64,000 bases of DNA from positions 62,001-126,000 of the forward strand of contig JAKSMV010000003.1 in the NCBI GenBank assembly GCA_024400425.1. Direction: 5' to 3'. Shown here piece after piece: positions 17,416 through 26,018 of the stretch; positions within the stretch are counted from its first letter, which is position 1, and each line of letters opens with the position of its first letter. This DNA comes from Bacteroidales bacterium (GTDB lineage: Bacteria > Bacteroidota > Bacteroidia > Bacteroidales > F082). A program made the translations under genes and the position numbers. A model generated the notes under the pieces. It was not told the origin of the DNA. It saw only the letters and a program-made list of their open reading frames with translations, and made no database searches.

Positions 17416-18621
17416 CTAGAACCCGATAAAATAGCAGACATATCCGCACAAGGCCGCCACTAAAGCGTTGATGACCTTAGCGATGACGAAACTCTTCTTG
17501 CTTTCGGCGAGGAGTGGAAGCGAGGCATGGCCGTCTTGCGAGATGCTCGAAGCCAACAAGACCGAGAACGGCACCACGCCCGATGCAAACAGGGTGACGA
17601 ACAGCATGTGCGGTCCCGACTCGGGAATAATGCCCACCAAGACCGCAAACAGTATCATCCACAGAATGTTAGTGCTAATCCACGACTCGATGTCGAAGTA
17701 ATGCAAACCGATTTCGATAAGCAGCAAGGCACCGAAAGTCCAGAGGAAGATGCTGAGGAAATGCTTGCGGATGATGTGGTCCCAAAGGTGTTCCTTGATG
17801 ATGTGTTCGCTCGTGGTGGCGATGAAATAGACCACCAGCAGGCTGATGATGGCGAAAAGGATATTCATCCAACGTTCGTCAAAGATGTTGAGATGCGATT
17901 CGTGGTGATGTTCTTCGTGTGCAGCAGGCTCAATTGACTGTGGTGCAATGTGTTCGTCGAGATGGGCATGACCTTCGTGTTCTTGGTCAACGACCATTTC
18001 GGTGTCGTGGGCATGGCCTTCGTGGTCGTGTTCATGCTCCAGCATACCGAAACCAAGGGCAAAGATGAAAAGCAAGACACCCAACAGCAAGGCGATGCGC
18101 TCGGCCGAAGCGTGCTTCATGTTGCGCCATGACGGTTTCTCGTCGTTGGCAGCCTTTGCACCTTCGTGGTGATGGTCTTCATCGTGAATCTGATAGCCTT
18201 CCTCGCAATTGGGATGCGACTCTTTCGGCGCTTTCTTGAAACGATCGACTAGCCAGCCCGTTGCAATAGCCACGACAAACAAGATGCCTGACAAGACAAG
18301 GGCCTGCTTTGGAATCATGGCGAGCATTACAAAGGCTTCGTCGCCCGACGAGGCAATCATCATAGCCACTAAAGCTCCGAAGCTCAACAGTTTATGTGAA
18401 TACATCGACACAGCGGCAAAACCGCCCATGCAACCAGGGATGATGCCCAAACCCGCACCCAAGACTACCTGCCCGAAACGGTTCTTGCGTAACCTGCCAA
18501 ACAGTTTGCCTTGCGAGTTGATGTTGATATATTCGAGCATCAACATCATGATGATGACCAAACCCGTGATTAAGATGCTGTTTCTCAGCACATCGATGAA
18601 CAAATGAAGAAAATCGTGCAT
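17416..18621 (-). CDS. Putative 10-TM heavy-metal/manganese exporter (ArsP_2-like family)
   Basis: A 401-residue membrane protein with about ten helices in two halves that share a pattern: LGIIPGCMGGF...ASSGDEAFVM in the N-terminal half and VGIIPESGPHMLFV...SQDGHASLPLL in the C-terminal half. Between them, residues ~140-250, is a cytoplasmic or periplasmic segment extremely rich in His, Asp and Glu (HDEDHHHEG, EHEHDHEGHAHD, EEHHHESH), typical of divalent-metal handling. It resembles the Bacteroidota proteins named putative manganese transporter or ArsP_2. The ion is not established. It is convergent with the RAYT gene, 9 bp apart, and its start nearly abuts the rimM promoter. Confidence 0.82.
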   Translation of the reverse strand: MHDFLHLFIDVLRNSILITGLVIIMMLMLEYININSQGKLFGRLRKNRFGQVVLGAGLGIIPGCMGGFAAVSMYSHKLLSFGALVAMMIASSGDEAFVMLAMIPKQALVLSGILFVVAIATGWLVDRFKKAPKESHPNCEEGYQIHDEDHHHEGAKAANDEKPSWRNMKHASAERIALLLGVLLFIFALGFGMLEHEHDHEGHAHDTEMVVDQEHEGHAHLDEHIAPQSIEPAAHEEHHHESHLNIFDERWMNILFAIISLLVVYFIATTSEHIIKEHLWDHIIRKHFLSIFLWTFGALLLIEIGLHYFDIESWISTNILWMILFAVLVGIIPESGPHMLFVTLFASGVVPFSVLLASSISQDGHASLPLLAESKKSFVIAKVINALVAALCGYVCYFIGF

Positions 18622-18650
18622 GTCGTTTCAAAATTGAGCGGCAAAAATAC

Positions 18651-18658
18651 TACTTTTG
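18651..18658 (+). promoter_or_regulatory. Promoter -7 box of rimM
   Basis: TACTTTTG followed by C, 18 bp before the rimM ATG; a TTG lies about 15 bp upstream. Confidence 0.55.
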
Positions 18659-18675
18659 CACAAAATAACGAAACA

Positions 18676-19200
18676 ATGAAAAAAGACGACTGCTTTTATT
18701 TGGGCCGAATTGCCAAAACGCACGGCATAAAAGGCGAAATCACGCTGAAAGTGGAAGCCGACGACCCATCGGCTTACGCCAACCTGAAACATTTCTTCCT
18801 CGAAATTAATAAGGTGCTGACGCCATTCTTCATCGAAAAGATTGTCATGAGTGGCGACAAGTTCTTCATCACGGTGCAAGATGTGAAGACGGTGGAAGCT
18901 GCACAGAATCTGGTGGGCAAGTCGGTTTATCTGCCTTTGGAGATGTTGCCGAAACTCTCTGGCAAGCAATTCTACTATCATGAAGTGACTGGCTTTATGG
19001 TCGTCGATGCCGAAAAAGGCGAGTTGGGTCCCATCCAAGAGGTGCTCGAATATCCGACGCAAGCCATCCTCCAGATCATGAAAGGCAAAAAGGAAATCCT
19101 GATTCCGATTCTCGACGAGGTCATACAAAAGGTGGATCGCGATAAGAAAACGCTTTATGTGAAGGCTCCTGAGGGGTTGATTGATATGTATTTAGGTTAA
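18676..19200 (+). CDS. rimM: Ribosome maturation factor RimM
   Basis: A 174-residue protein for 16S rRNA processing and assembly of the 30S head, acting with ribosomal protein S19. The N-terminal RimM barrel has YLGRIAKTHGIKGEITLK at residues 7-24, and the C-terminal PRC-barrel has YYHEVTGFMVVD and EILIPILDEVI. The ATG at 18676 is chosen over 18604 because it lies 18 bp behind a promoter and gives the normal family length. It is followed after 9 bp by trmN6, so the two form a small translation-related operon. Confidence 0.95.
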   Translation: MKKDDCFYLGRIAKTHGIKGEITLKVEADDPSAYANLKHFFLEINKVLTPFFIEKIVMSGDKFFITVQDVKTVEAAQNLVGKSVYLPLEMLPKLSGKQFYYHEVTGFMVVDAEKGELGPIQEVLEYPTQAILQIMKGKKEILIPILDEVIQKVDRDKKTLYVKAPEGLIDMYLG

Positions 19201-19209
19201 CTTTAAGCT

Positions 19210-19920
19210 ATGTCCGACCAACGTCCATTCCATTTCAAGCACTTCAGCCTCTATCACCACCGTTCGACGATGAAAGTGGGCACCGACGCTGTGCTGCTCG
19301 GCCGTTGGGTGAAAACGAAACCTACCGACTCGTGTCTCGACATTGGCACCGGCTGCGGCATCTTGCCGTTGATGCTGATGCAGAAAGGCGTAAGCAGGGT
19401 AGTGGGAATCGACTTGGACGAGGCTTCCGCTGCCGAGGCCACCGAGAATTTTATGGCTTCGCAATGGCGCGATAGTTTACAAGCCATCTGTGCGGATATC
19501 AAGACTTTCCAGTCCGACCAACGCTTCGACTTGATTGTCTCCAACCCACCATTCTTCATCAATTCCTTCAAATGTGAGGCCGACCGCAAGAATCAAGCCC
19601 GACACACCGATATTTCGTTGACTTTTAGTGATTTGTGCGAAGCAGCATCGCGTTTGCTACAAAACGATGGCCGTTTCGCCGTTGTGCTGCCCGTTACCGA
19701 ATCGGTGGCATTCCTGAAAGCAGCCGATGATGTCGAGTTGCATTTGCAGAAAACGATGGAAATCATTCCCGTTGAAGGAAAAGAACCTAATCGGGTGAAT
19801 ATGGAATTGGGATTTCGCCCAACAGAAAATATTGTGAAAGAAACATTTACCATCCGTCAACTAAACGGATGTTTTACCTCGCAATACAATAAATTCCTAA
19901 AGGATTTCTATTTGGGTTAA
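19210..19920 (+). CDS. trmN6: tRNA1(Val) (adenine(37)-N6)-methyltransferase
   Basis: A 236-residue class I SAM-dependent methyltransferase of the YfiC/TrmN6 group, which methylates A37 of tRNA1(Val). Motif I is LDIGTGCGILPLMLMQKG (about residues 43-60) with the acidic VVGIDLDE after it. The catalytic NPPF signature is visible as FDLIVSNPPFFINSF. The opening F.FKHFSLYHHRSTMKVGTD is typical of the family. It is the second gene after rimM. A perfect palindrome directly after the stop may end transcription. Confidence 0.9.
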   Translation: MSDQRPFHFKHFSLYHHRSTMKVGTDAVLLGRWVKTKPTDSCLDIGTGCGILPLMLMQKGVSRVVGIDLDEASAAEATENFMASQWRDSLQAICADIKTFQSDQRFDLIVSNPPFFINSFKCEADRKNQARHTDISLTFSDLCEAASRLLQNDGRFAVVLPVTESVAFLKAADDVELHLQKTMEIIPVEGKEPNRVNMELGFRPTENIVKETFTIRQLNGCFTSQYNKFLKDFYLG

Positions 19921-19922
19921 CC

Positions 19923-19954
19923 TTGTAGAGACGCGCCATGGCGCGTCTCTACAA
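19923..19954. repeat. Perfect 32-nt REP-like palindrome between convergent genes
   Basis: TTGTAGAGACGCGCCA at 19923-19938 is followed by its exact reverse complement to 19954. It is the most regular copy of the repeat family near the RAYT gene. It fills the gap between the stop of trmN6 (19920) and the stop of the convergent outer-membrane protein gene (19959), a placement that suits a two-way terminator or mRNA 3'-end stabiliser. Confidence 0.92.
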
Positions 19955-19958
19955 CAAA

Positions 19959-20810
19959 TTATTGTTGTTTGGCCTTCATTTCGGCCTTGTTGCCTTTGCT
20001 GCGGTGTTCGTTAAAGATATACACCACGCGAAGCGTTATCGAATTGTTGTATTGCTGCCTAATCTTCATGGCGAGGGTTTCTGGGGCATTTTGGTAGAAC
20101 AATCGCGTGCGAATCGGTGAAAGCGAATATTGATAGCGCAATTCGACATGGATGCCTTCCCAGACACGGAACCTCAAATCGGCGCAAATGTTGAAATCGC
20201 GGGGACGATAGGTGCATGAGTTGGCCACGACAGCAGCAATGTTGACGGTGTCGGAGATGCCTGCTCCATAAACGATTTCCGCCAGTTGGTCAATGTCGTT
20301 AACCTCGCTCAAATCGGGACCATTGAAGCCGTTTTTCCAATGCAGTTGCCCGTCGCCGAGGCCAATGCCAACGTCACCATAGTCATTGTATTGCGAAGGA
20401 AGACCATCGACAAGTTCCTTGATGCCGACCACACGCCCATAGGAGGCGCCGATACCGAAAGAGACTTTCTCCTTGTCGGTAAAATACACCATGACAGGCA
20501 CTTCCGCGTAGTTAAGGGTGAGGTTATAGGCATGTGGGAAAGCATTGCCGTAGGTAATCGAATCGCGTTTGTAGGCGCCTTTTTGGTTGAAGAGGACTTC
20601 CAATCCGACATCCATCCAATTGGTAATAGGGATGAGGGCGCCTGCACCGGCGTGGAATCCAATCTTCTTGTAGCCAAAGCATTCATCACCATCCACTTGG
20701 CAGCCGTTGCCGCCGAAAAACACTTCACCTTTGATGATTTGCGCTTGCAAAAAGGCTGGTGTGGCCATTATCAATGCCAAAAGTAGTGTAAATATTCTTG
20801 ATTTTTTCAT
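19959..20810 (-). CDS. Outer-membrane beta-barrel protein
   Basis: A 283-residue protein with signal peptide (MKKSRIFTLLLALIMATPAF, cleavage near LQAQ). Strand patterns alternate as in small outer-membrane barrels: KIGFHAGAGALIPI, DVGLEVLFNQKGAYK, YAEVPVMVYF, VSFGIGASYGRVVG, HVELRYQYSLSPIRTR and NSITLRVVYIF. It resembles PorT/OmpA-like barrels, but I cannot place it in a named family. It lies 67 bp downstream of the C10 peptidase gene on the same strand and may share its transcript. The charged tail (RSKGNKAEMKAKQQ) extends after the last strand. Confidence 0.8.
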   Translation of the reverse strand: MKKSRIFTLLLALIMATPAFLQAQIIKGEVFFGGNGCQVDGDECFGYKKIGFHAGAGALIPITNWMDVGLEVLFNQKGAYKRDSITYGNAFPHAYNLTLNYAEVPVMVYFTDKEKVSFGIGASYGRVVGIKELVDGLPSQYNDYGDVGIGLGDGQLHWKNGFNGPDLSEVNDIDQLAEIVYGAGISDTVNIAAVVANSCTYRPRDFNICADLRFRVWEGIHVELRYQYSLSPIRTRLFYQNAPETLAMKIRQQYNNSITLRVVYIFNEHRSKGNKAEMKAKQQ

Positions 20811-20877
20811 TCTACGTAGATTTAGACTGAATAACTGATTTGTCTTGTTTTTATTATATCTAATGAATTATTTTCTG

Positions 20878-23298
20878 TCAATTTAATCGCTGGCCCGAAA
20901 TGCCATAACGTATCCCGTCCTTGATGATGATGATTTGGCCGTTGTCGATCACTTTCTGCACCGATGGTTCGGGGCGAATGGTGCCATTTTCGTCGATGTC
21001 GCATCCATGATTCGCGATAGGCTCGGTCCAAACCTTTTCCGATTCGGCACCATTGCCAAAGACCGCACAGATGCCATACCGATAATCGTCATGTTCAAGG
21101 TAATCCCATTCGGGGTCGATGTATGAGGTTCCTGCAAGTCCATCGGCAATCATCACGGCCGTGTCTTGATGGCTGCCAATGCGATAAATGCGGTATCCAG
21201 CAATCAGGCCAAGATTCTTGTTGATTTCAAATATTTTGATGACATTTGAATTTGTTGAATGTTTACCTAAAACAAACATGGCATCTTTGCCCTCGTATTT
21301 GCCAAGACAAGCGCCATTTAACAACCCGGTTCCCAGACTGAGGTGTTCGTCGGTAGTGCCCTTGTTGATGTCGTAATCGACAATCGTATTGTCCTGCTCG
21401 AGCACCAAAAGATGTGGAGTTCCATCGGTCGCTGTGATTTTTCCAAACCCGCAAATTGTAGTATATCTGAATGTCGGGCCGTTGATTATGGTTTCTCCTT
21501 GGCGGCTTTCCAATTTGACTTGCCGATTGATATAAGTGGTGCCAAGCCAAAAGCCATCGTTTTCCGCATCGTATGAGCATTTGCCAAACGGTGATCCCAT
21601 TGTCACGGTGCTGACAAGTGTCTGGCTTGAAAAGTCATAGCAATACATGTTAAATCCATCGTTCATGTTGCTGCAATAGAAATAGTTCCCGTCCCATGCT
21701 ATGCCTGCAATGTTGGCATCTGGGAGGTCGAAGACATCCACGAGTTCGCCATCCAAAGTGTATTTATAAATCGTTTTGCATTGATAGGGGCCGCCATATT
21801 GATTGTATGTATAAATGTATTCATTATCAGTCGCAATGCCAGTTCCCTCATCAAGAGTGAATTGCTTCAATAGCGGCCATTCGCCATCGCTAGTGTCCCA
21901 TTCCAGGTTGACATACGGACTTTGTGGATTTTCCGGGTCGGGATAGTAGTTTGCCGATATGTGGCTGACTTCATACAAGGAGAAATGAGCTACAACATCA
22001 TCGATATCTTGAACAACCTCAAATGAATAGGTCAATTCGCGAGAAACGATGGTGTTGCCTCTCTTCCAATAGAGGAAACGGGCATTCTCGGCTGGCGTTA
22101 CCGAAAGCGTGCAGATGTCGCCACGATGATATTCGCCGTCACCTTGGATGACGCCTGTCCCTTCAGGAAATGTCGTTGCTTCAATGATATAGGGTTCGTA
22201 TTGCGGAATGATGTCGAGTGTAGCATAATGGTTGCTGTTAAGTTCATAGCCATTCGGATTCAGGCTTCCCAAGGCGAAATAGCCGTCGGCCGAGCCGCCC
22301 CAACCCCAGTTGAAATGCAACATGTCGTTCTCATCATAGCCATCGCAGACGAAAGAATGGCCCAAACCATTGCCCGATGCCGAATACTGAATCGGGCGTT
22401 GCAGGTCGAGGTTGTCCTTCAGAAGGTTCATCCAGTCTTCGGTGCTGTAATTTGCACGTTTCTCACGGTGAATCTGCTTTGAATAGTTGAAATAGCGCAC
22501 CATGACATTGGGGACTGCACTCGCACTTGCAATGGAGCCATTGGTGCTGTAAGCCATCTCAACGGCAACGCCGCAATGGTAAAGCAGGGTGGCAACGGCC
22601 TCAATTTCAGCTTCGCTTGACTGTTCCGTCAGCAAGTCGGGCATGTGCTCCCAATCGTAGGAGGTGCTGCCGAAATCAGCGGAAAGAGATTGGCCTAAAT
22701 TGAAATAGGAGTGTGAGCCCCAGCCCATTTCGGGATAGCCATGATAGTGCATGATTTGTCCTATCGCAACTGCTACGCAACCGACTTCGGCATGGCCGCA
22801 TGGACCATCCATCTCGGGGCAGAGGCTGTTGTAAAGGCAACCTTGATGCCAATGGTCCGTCAGCAAAGGCTCAACGGCATGGGCGTTTTTCACGTCGTTA
22901 AGTCTTCCCGTCGCCTTTACCATGCTCCATTGCCGTGACGTGGTTTCGTCGGCAACAATATGGTTTTCAATTCCATATTGTATTCTGTCGGCGAAATCCT
23001 GGAGATAATTTTCCATTTGGGCAGGAACATTATCGGGCAGGAAGCATCCTTCATGTGAATAGCCTATGATGGGAGTCTCGCAATCGTCGGCAGCCACGAT
23101 GACAAAGCCGTCAGTTGTGTTAAAGACATAGAAAGCCGCAATGCCTCGTGTGGTGGTATAGGTGGCGGCAAGCGACAATTCACCGGTTCCCATGAACTTG
23201 ACGGCAATGTCTTTGGCCGTTGCCTGGTCGATGGGATGAGCGTTCGTGGACAAGAAAATGCCCAAAACCGCAATGCAGAGTAGTAAAGTCCGTTTCAT
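20878..23298 (-). CDS. Secreted C10-family cysteine peptidase (streptopain-like)
   Basis: An 806-residue exported protease. Signal peptide at residues 1-20, then a Spi-type propeptide (~21-120). The peptidase domain has catalytic C174 in EVGCVAVAIGQIMHYHGYP and H314 in GLGHSFVCDGY, followed by HFNWGWGG, as in streptopain and interpain. After ~residue 345 come a B-repeat-like segment, then ~residues 460-700 with repeats suggestive of a beta-propeller (TYNQYGGPYQ, GIAWDGNYFYCSN). The C-terminus (VIDNGQIIIIKDGIRYGISG) resembles the short tails of exported Bacteroidales proteins. It starts only 18 bp after tex, so it may share transcription with it. Confidence 0.9.
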   Translation of the reverse strand: MKRTLLLCIAVLGIFLSTNAHPIDQATAKDIAVKFMGTGELSLAATYTTTRGIAAFYVFNTTDGFVIVAADDCETPIIGYSHEGCFLPDNVPAQMENYLQDFADRIQYGIENHIVADETTSRQWSMVKATGRLNDVKNAHAVEPLLTDHWHQGCLYNSLCPEMDGPCGHAEVGCVAVAIGQIMHYHGYPEMGWGSHSYFNLGQSLSADFGSTSYDWEHMPDLLTEQSSEAEIEAVATLLYHCGVAVEMAYSTNGSIASASAVPNVMVRYFNYSKQIHREKRANYSTEDWMNLLKDNLDLQRPIQYSASGNGLGHSFVCDGYDENDMLHFNWGWGGSADGYFALGSLNPNGYELNSNHYATLDIIPQYEPYIIEATTFPEGTGVIQGDGEYHRGDICTLSVTPAENARFLYWKRGNTIVSRELTYSFEVVQDIDDVVAHFSLYEVSHISANYYPDPENPQSPYVNLEWDTSDGEWPLLKQFTLDEGTGIATDNEYIYTYNQYGGPYQCKTIYKYTLDGELVDVFDLPDANIAGIAWDGNYFYCSNMNDGFNMYCYDFSSQTLVSTVTMGSPFGKCSYDAENDGFWLGTTYINRQVKLESRQGETIINGPTFRYTTICGFGKITATDGTPHLLVLEQDNTIVDYDINKGTTDEHLSLGTGLLNGACLGKYEGKDAMFVLGKHSTNSNVIKIFEINKNLGLIAGYRIYRIGSHQDTAVMIADGLAGTSYIDPEWDYLEHDDYRYGICAVFGNGAESEKVWTEPIANHGCDIDENGTIRPEPSVQKVIDNGQIIIIKDGIRYGISGQRLN

Positions 23299-23316
23299 AG
23301 GGTTCGTTATTTGATG

Positions 23317-25452
23317 TTATATCTTCATGGTCAGGCTGATGCGCTTCCTATCGACATCCACGCCGCTCACTTTAACGCGGACTTTCTGGTTGAGGTGAAG
23401 CACCTCGTTCGGGTCCTTGATGTAGTGGTCGCAGATTTGGCTGATGTGGACCAAGCCGTCTTGGTGTACGCCGATGTCAACGAAGGCGCCAAAGGCGGTG
23501 ATGTTGGTGACGATGCCGTTCAGCGTCATACCTTCGCGCAAATCGTTGATAGTGCGGATGTTCTTGTCGAACTCAAAGGCCTCGAAGGACTTGCGCGGGT
23601 CGCGGCCTGGCTTTTCAAGTTCGCTCAAAATATCGGTGATGGTCTCAAGTCCAAAATCGGCTTCGATGAAGTCCTTCGGATTGATTTTCGCGATGAGTTC
23701 CTTGTTGCCAATCAAATCCACAACCTTGACATTCAGTTTCTTGGCCATCTTTTCGACGATATGGTAACTCTCGGGGTGAACCGCACTTTGGTCTAAGGGA
23801 TTTTCGCCATTATGGATGCGCAGGAATCCCGCGCATTGCTCGAAGGCCTTGTTGCCGAGGCGTGGCACGTCGTGCAGTTGCTTGCGGTTCTTGAAGCCGC
23901 CGTTTTCCTCGCGGTATTGGATGATGTTGGCCGCCAGTTGAGGCCCGACGCCGCTGACATACGACAGCAGTTGCTCGCTGGCCGTATTGAGTTCGACGCC
24001 AACGGCATTCACGCAGCTCTCCACGGTCTGGTCGAGGCTCTCGCCAAGGAGTTTCTGGTTCACATCGTGCTGATACTGGCCCACGCCGATTGATTTCGGG
24101 TCAATCTTCACCAGCTCGGCCAAGGGGTCCATGAGTCGGCGACCGATGCTGACGGCACCGCGCACGGTGATGTCGTAGTTAGGGAACTCGTCGCGGGCGA
24201 TCTTCGAGGCGGAATAGACCGAAGCACCGCTTTCGCTCACCATGACGGCCATGAGGTCGCGGTCGAACTTGATGCTCTTGATGAAATCCTCGGTTTCGCG
24301 TCCTGCGGTCCCGTTCCCGATGGCGATGACCTTGATGCGATAGGCGTCCACGAGGCTCTTTATCTTTCTGATGGCCCCGACGGTATCCGACTTGGGTGGG
24401 TGAGGGTAGATGGTCTCGTTGTGAAGCAAGGCACCTGTCTCGCTGAGGACCACCACTTTACACCCTGTACGGAAGCCTGGGTCGATGGCCAACACGCGTT
24501 TCTGACCCATGGGCGCCGCCAGAAGCAGCTGCTTCAGGTTTTCGGCAAACACCTTAATGGCGGTTTCGTCGGCTTTCTCCTTATAATAGGCGCGTATCTC
24601 GGTCTCGATGGAAGGCTCTAAAAGGCGTTTCCACGAGTCGGCGATGGCGTCGCGCACCAATTCCGACGATTCGTTGTCGTTCTTTATGAAGATGCTCTCC
24701 AACGAATTGAGCACAAAGTCGTCGTCCACCTTGATTTTCACCTTCAGCATGCCTTCGTCTTCGGCGCGGAAAAGCGCCAACAGACGATGTGATGGTGCTT
24801 GCGAGATAGGCTCGCTGAAGTCGAAATATTGCTGATAGGTCTTGCCTTCCTCTTCCTTGCCTTTCACCACCGACGAGCTGATGTCGCCTTGCAGATGGAA
24901 GATCTTGCGGATGCGGTTGCGCCCATTGATGTTTTCCGACACCCATTCAGCCATGATGTCCTTCGCCCCTTCAAGGGCTTCGTCGGTGTTGGCAACACCT
25001 TTATTGACGTCAACATAACGGCGGGCGACCTTGTCAACGAAATCGATGTTTTGGGCCATGATTTGTGCTGCGAGAGGTTCGAGGCCTTTCTCGCGAGCGA
25101 TGGCGGCACGGGTGCGGCGCTTAGGTTTGTAGGGAAGATACAGGTCTTCGACTTCCTGCAAGTTCTTGGCGTTCAATATCTTTTGCCTTAACTCATCGGT
25201 TAGTTTGCCTTGTTCCTCGATGGAGGCGAGAACGCTTTCCTTGCGTTTCTGAAGTTCGGTGAGTTGTTCGAGGCGTTTTTGCACGGCGGCCACTTTTTCC
25301 TCGTCCATGGTGCCCGTCATCTCCTTGCGGTAGCGGGCGATAAAGGGGATGGTGGCACCTTCGTCCAAAAGGCGGATGACATTGGCCACATGATGCTGCG
25401 ACAGCGCCAATTCCTGCGCTATCTGTATGCTGAAATCGAGAGTGTTATCCAT
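23317..25452 (-). CDS. tex: Tex family RNA-binding transcription accessory protein
   Basis: A 711-residue protein starting MDNTLDFSIQIAQELAL; the start at 25452 is 22 bp downstream of a promoter box, whereas the longer frame crosses that box. Order of domains: Tex N-terminal helices, YqgF-like RNase H fold (RVLAIDPGFRTGCKVVVL, about residues 315-440), helix-hairpin-helix region (VGPQLAANIIQYREENGGF), and a C-terminal S1 RNA-binding domain (LNGIVTNITAFGAFVDIGVH). Tex acts in transcription and stress survival by binding nucleic acids. Full length. Confidence 0.95.
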   Translation of the reverse strand: MDNTLDFSIQIAQELALSQHHVANVIRLLDEGATIPFIARYRKEMTGTMDEEKVAAVQKRLEQLTELQKRKESVLASIEEQGKLTDELRQKILNAKNLQEVEDLYLPYKPKRRTRAAIAREKGLEPLAAQIMAQNIDFVDKVARRYVDVNKGVANTDEALEGAKDIMAEWVSENINGRNRIRKIFHLQGDISSSVVKGKEEEGKTYQQYFDFSEPISQAPSHRLLALFRAEDEGMLKVKIKVDDDFVLNSLESIFIKNDNESSELVRDAIADSWKRLLEPSIETEIRAYYKEKADETAIKVFAENLKQLLLAAPMGQKRVLAIDPGFRTGCKVVVLSETGALLHNETIYPHPPKSDTVGAIRKIKSLVDAYRIKVIAIGNGTAGRETEDFIKSIKFDRDLMAVMVSESGASVYSASKIARDEFPNYDITVRGAVSIGRRLMDPLAELVKIDPKSIGVGQYQHDVNQKLLGESLDQTVESCVNAVGVELNTASEQLLSYVSGVGPQLAANIIQYREENGGFKNRKQLHDVPRLGNKAFEQCAGFLRIHNGENPLDQSAVHPESYHIVEKMAKKLNVKVVDLIGNKELIAKINPKDFIEADFGLETITDILSELEKPGRDPRKSFEAFEFDKNIRTINDLREGMTLNGIVTNITAFGAFVDIGVHQDGLVHISQICDHYIKDPNEVLHLNQKVRVKVSGVDVDRKRISLTMKI

Positions 25453-25473
25453 TGAAGACTGATAATTTGGCTG

Positions 25474-25481
25474 CAAAGATA
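25474..25481 (-). promoter_or_regulatory. Promoter -7 box of tex
   Basis: On the minus strand TATCTTTG followed by CAGCC, 21 bp before the chosen tex start. Confidence 0.6.
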
Positions 25482-25793
25482 AGGAAATGGAAGGAAATAC
25501 TAACATAAGATTAGGTGTGCACAATTAGTTTACTTTGGATGAAAGGTGATGGGTGAATGGTGATGGGTGCATATTAACAAATAGTAATGTGGGCCATTGG
25601 TCTGTGGTACTTGAAACATCCATCCCTCATGTGCCCATTGAGGCAGCATTGAGCGAACATTGAGCGAACGTTGAGCGAGCCACGGAGGTGAGTATGGCAA
25701 CATGGTAGCAGTTGTGCGACCGCAGGCCGACATTAAAAAGAGAAGAAACTGGCTATGGATCGGGCACATACATTAAACTGAAATGATGAAGTT
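25482..25793. other. Gene-free spacer between tex and the restriction-modification gene
   Basis: About 310 bp without a gene I can support. A 79-codon minus-strand frame (25530-25769) has unconvincing composition and no family pattern. The spacer contains near-duplicated GGTGATGGGTGAAT/GGTGATGGGTGCAT at about 25548 and a short 11-bp tandem repeat listed separately. Confidence 0.5.
25648..25680. repeat. Three tandem 11-bp repeats
   Basis: ATTGAGCGAAC at 25648-25658 and again at 25659-25669, then GTTGAGCGAGC at 25670-25680. A minisatellite-like array of three units in a gene-free spacer. Confidence 0.75.
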
Positions 25794-25913
25794 AGTGCCA
25801 GGTGCCAGGTGCCAATTGGCACCTGGCATTTTTTTTGGCACTAGATATTAATAATAGATTAGTGCCAAATAATATTAATAGTGGCACCTGGCACCTGGCA
25901 CCAAAGTGGCACT
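25794..25913. repeat. Cluster of inverted GTGCCA repeats upstream of the RM gene
   Basis: Two units each begin AGTGCCA and end TGGCACT: 25794-25842 and 25861-25913. The first holds a perfect 26-nt palindrome (25803-25828, TGCCAGGTGCCAA and its complement) followed by eight T. The second holds three tandem TGGCACC. The two units are roughly reverse complements of each other. They end 40 bp before the promoter box of the restriction-modification gene, so they may be operator sites, a terminator, or a small mobile repeat. Confidence 0.8.
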
Positions 25914-25952
25914 AAAATTCCATTTTCTTTTCTGAATGAAAGTAAAAAATAC

Positions 25953-25960
25953 TATTTTTG
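25953..25960 (+). promoter_or_regulatory. Promoter -7 box of the MmeI-like RM gene
   Basis: TATTTTTG followed by C, about 58 bp before the ATG at 26019. Confidence 0.55.
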
Positions 25961-26018
25961 CATACTTAATAAGTGTAAGACATCAAAAGTATTATCAGCA
26001 AAAAAGATAACGCATACC

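Noticed and set aside
25530..25769. 79-codon minus-strand frame between tex and the RM gene
   Set aside because: Odd composition (many Cys, Pro, Trp, His), no start signal or family pattern, and it overlaps tandem repeats; treated as non-coding.
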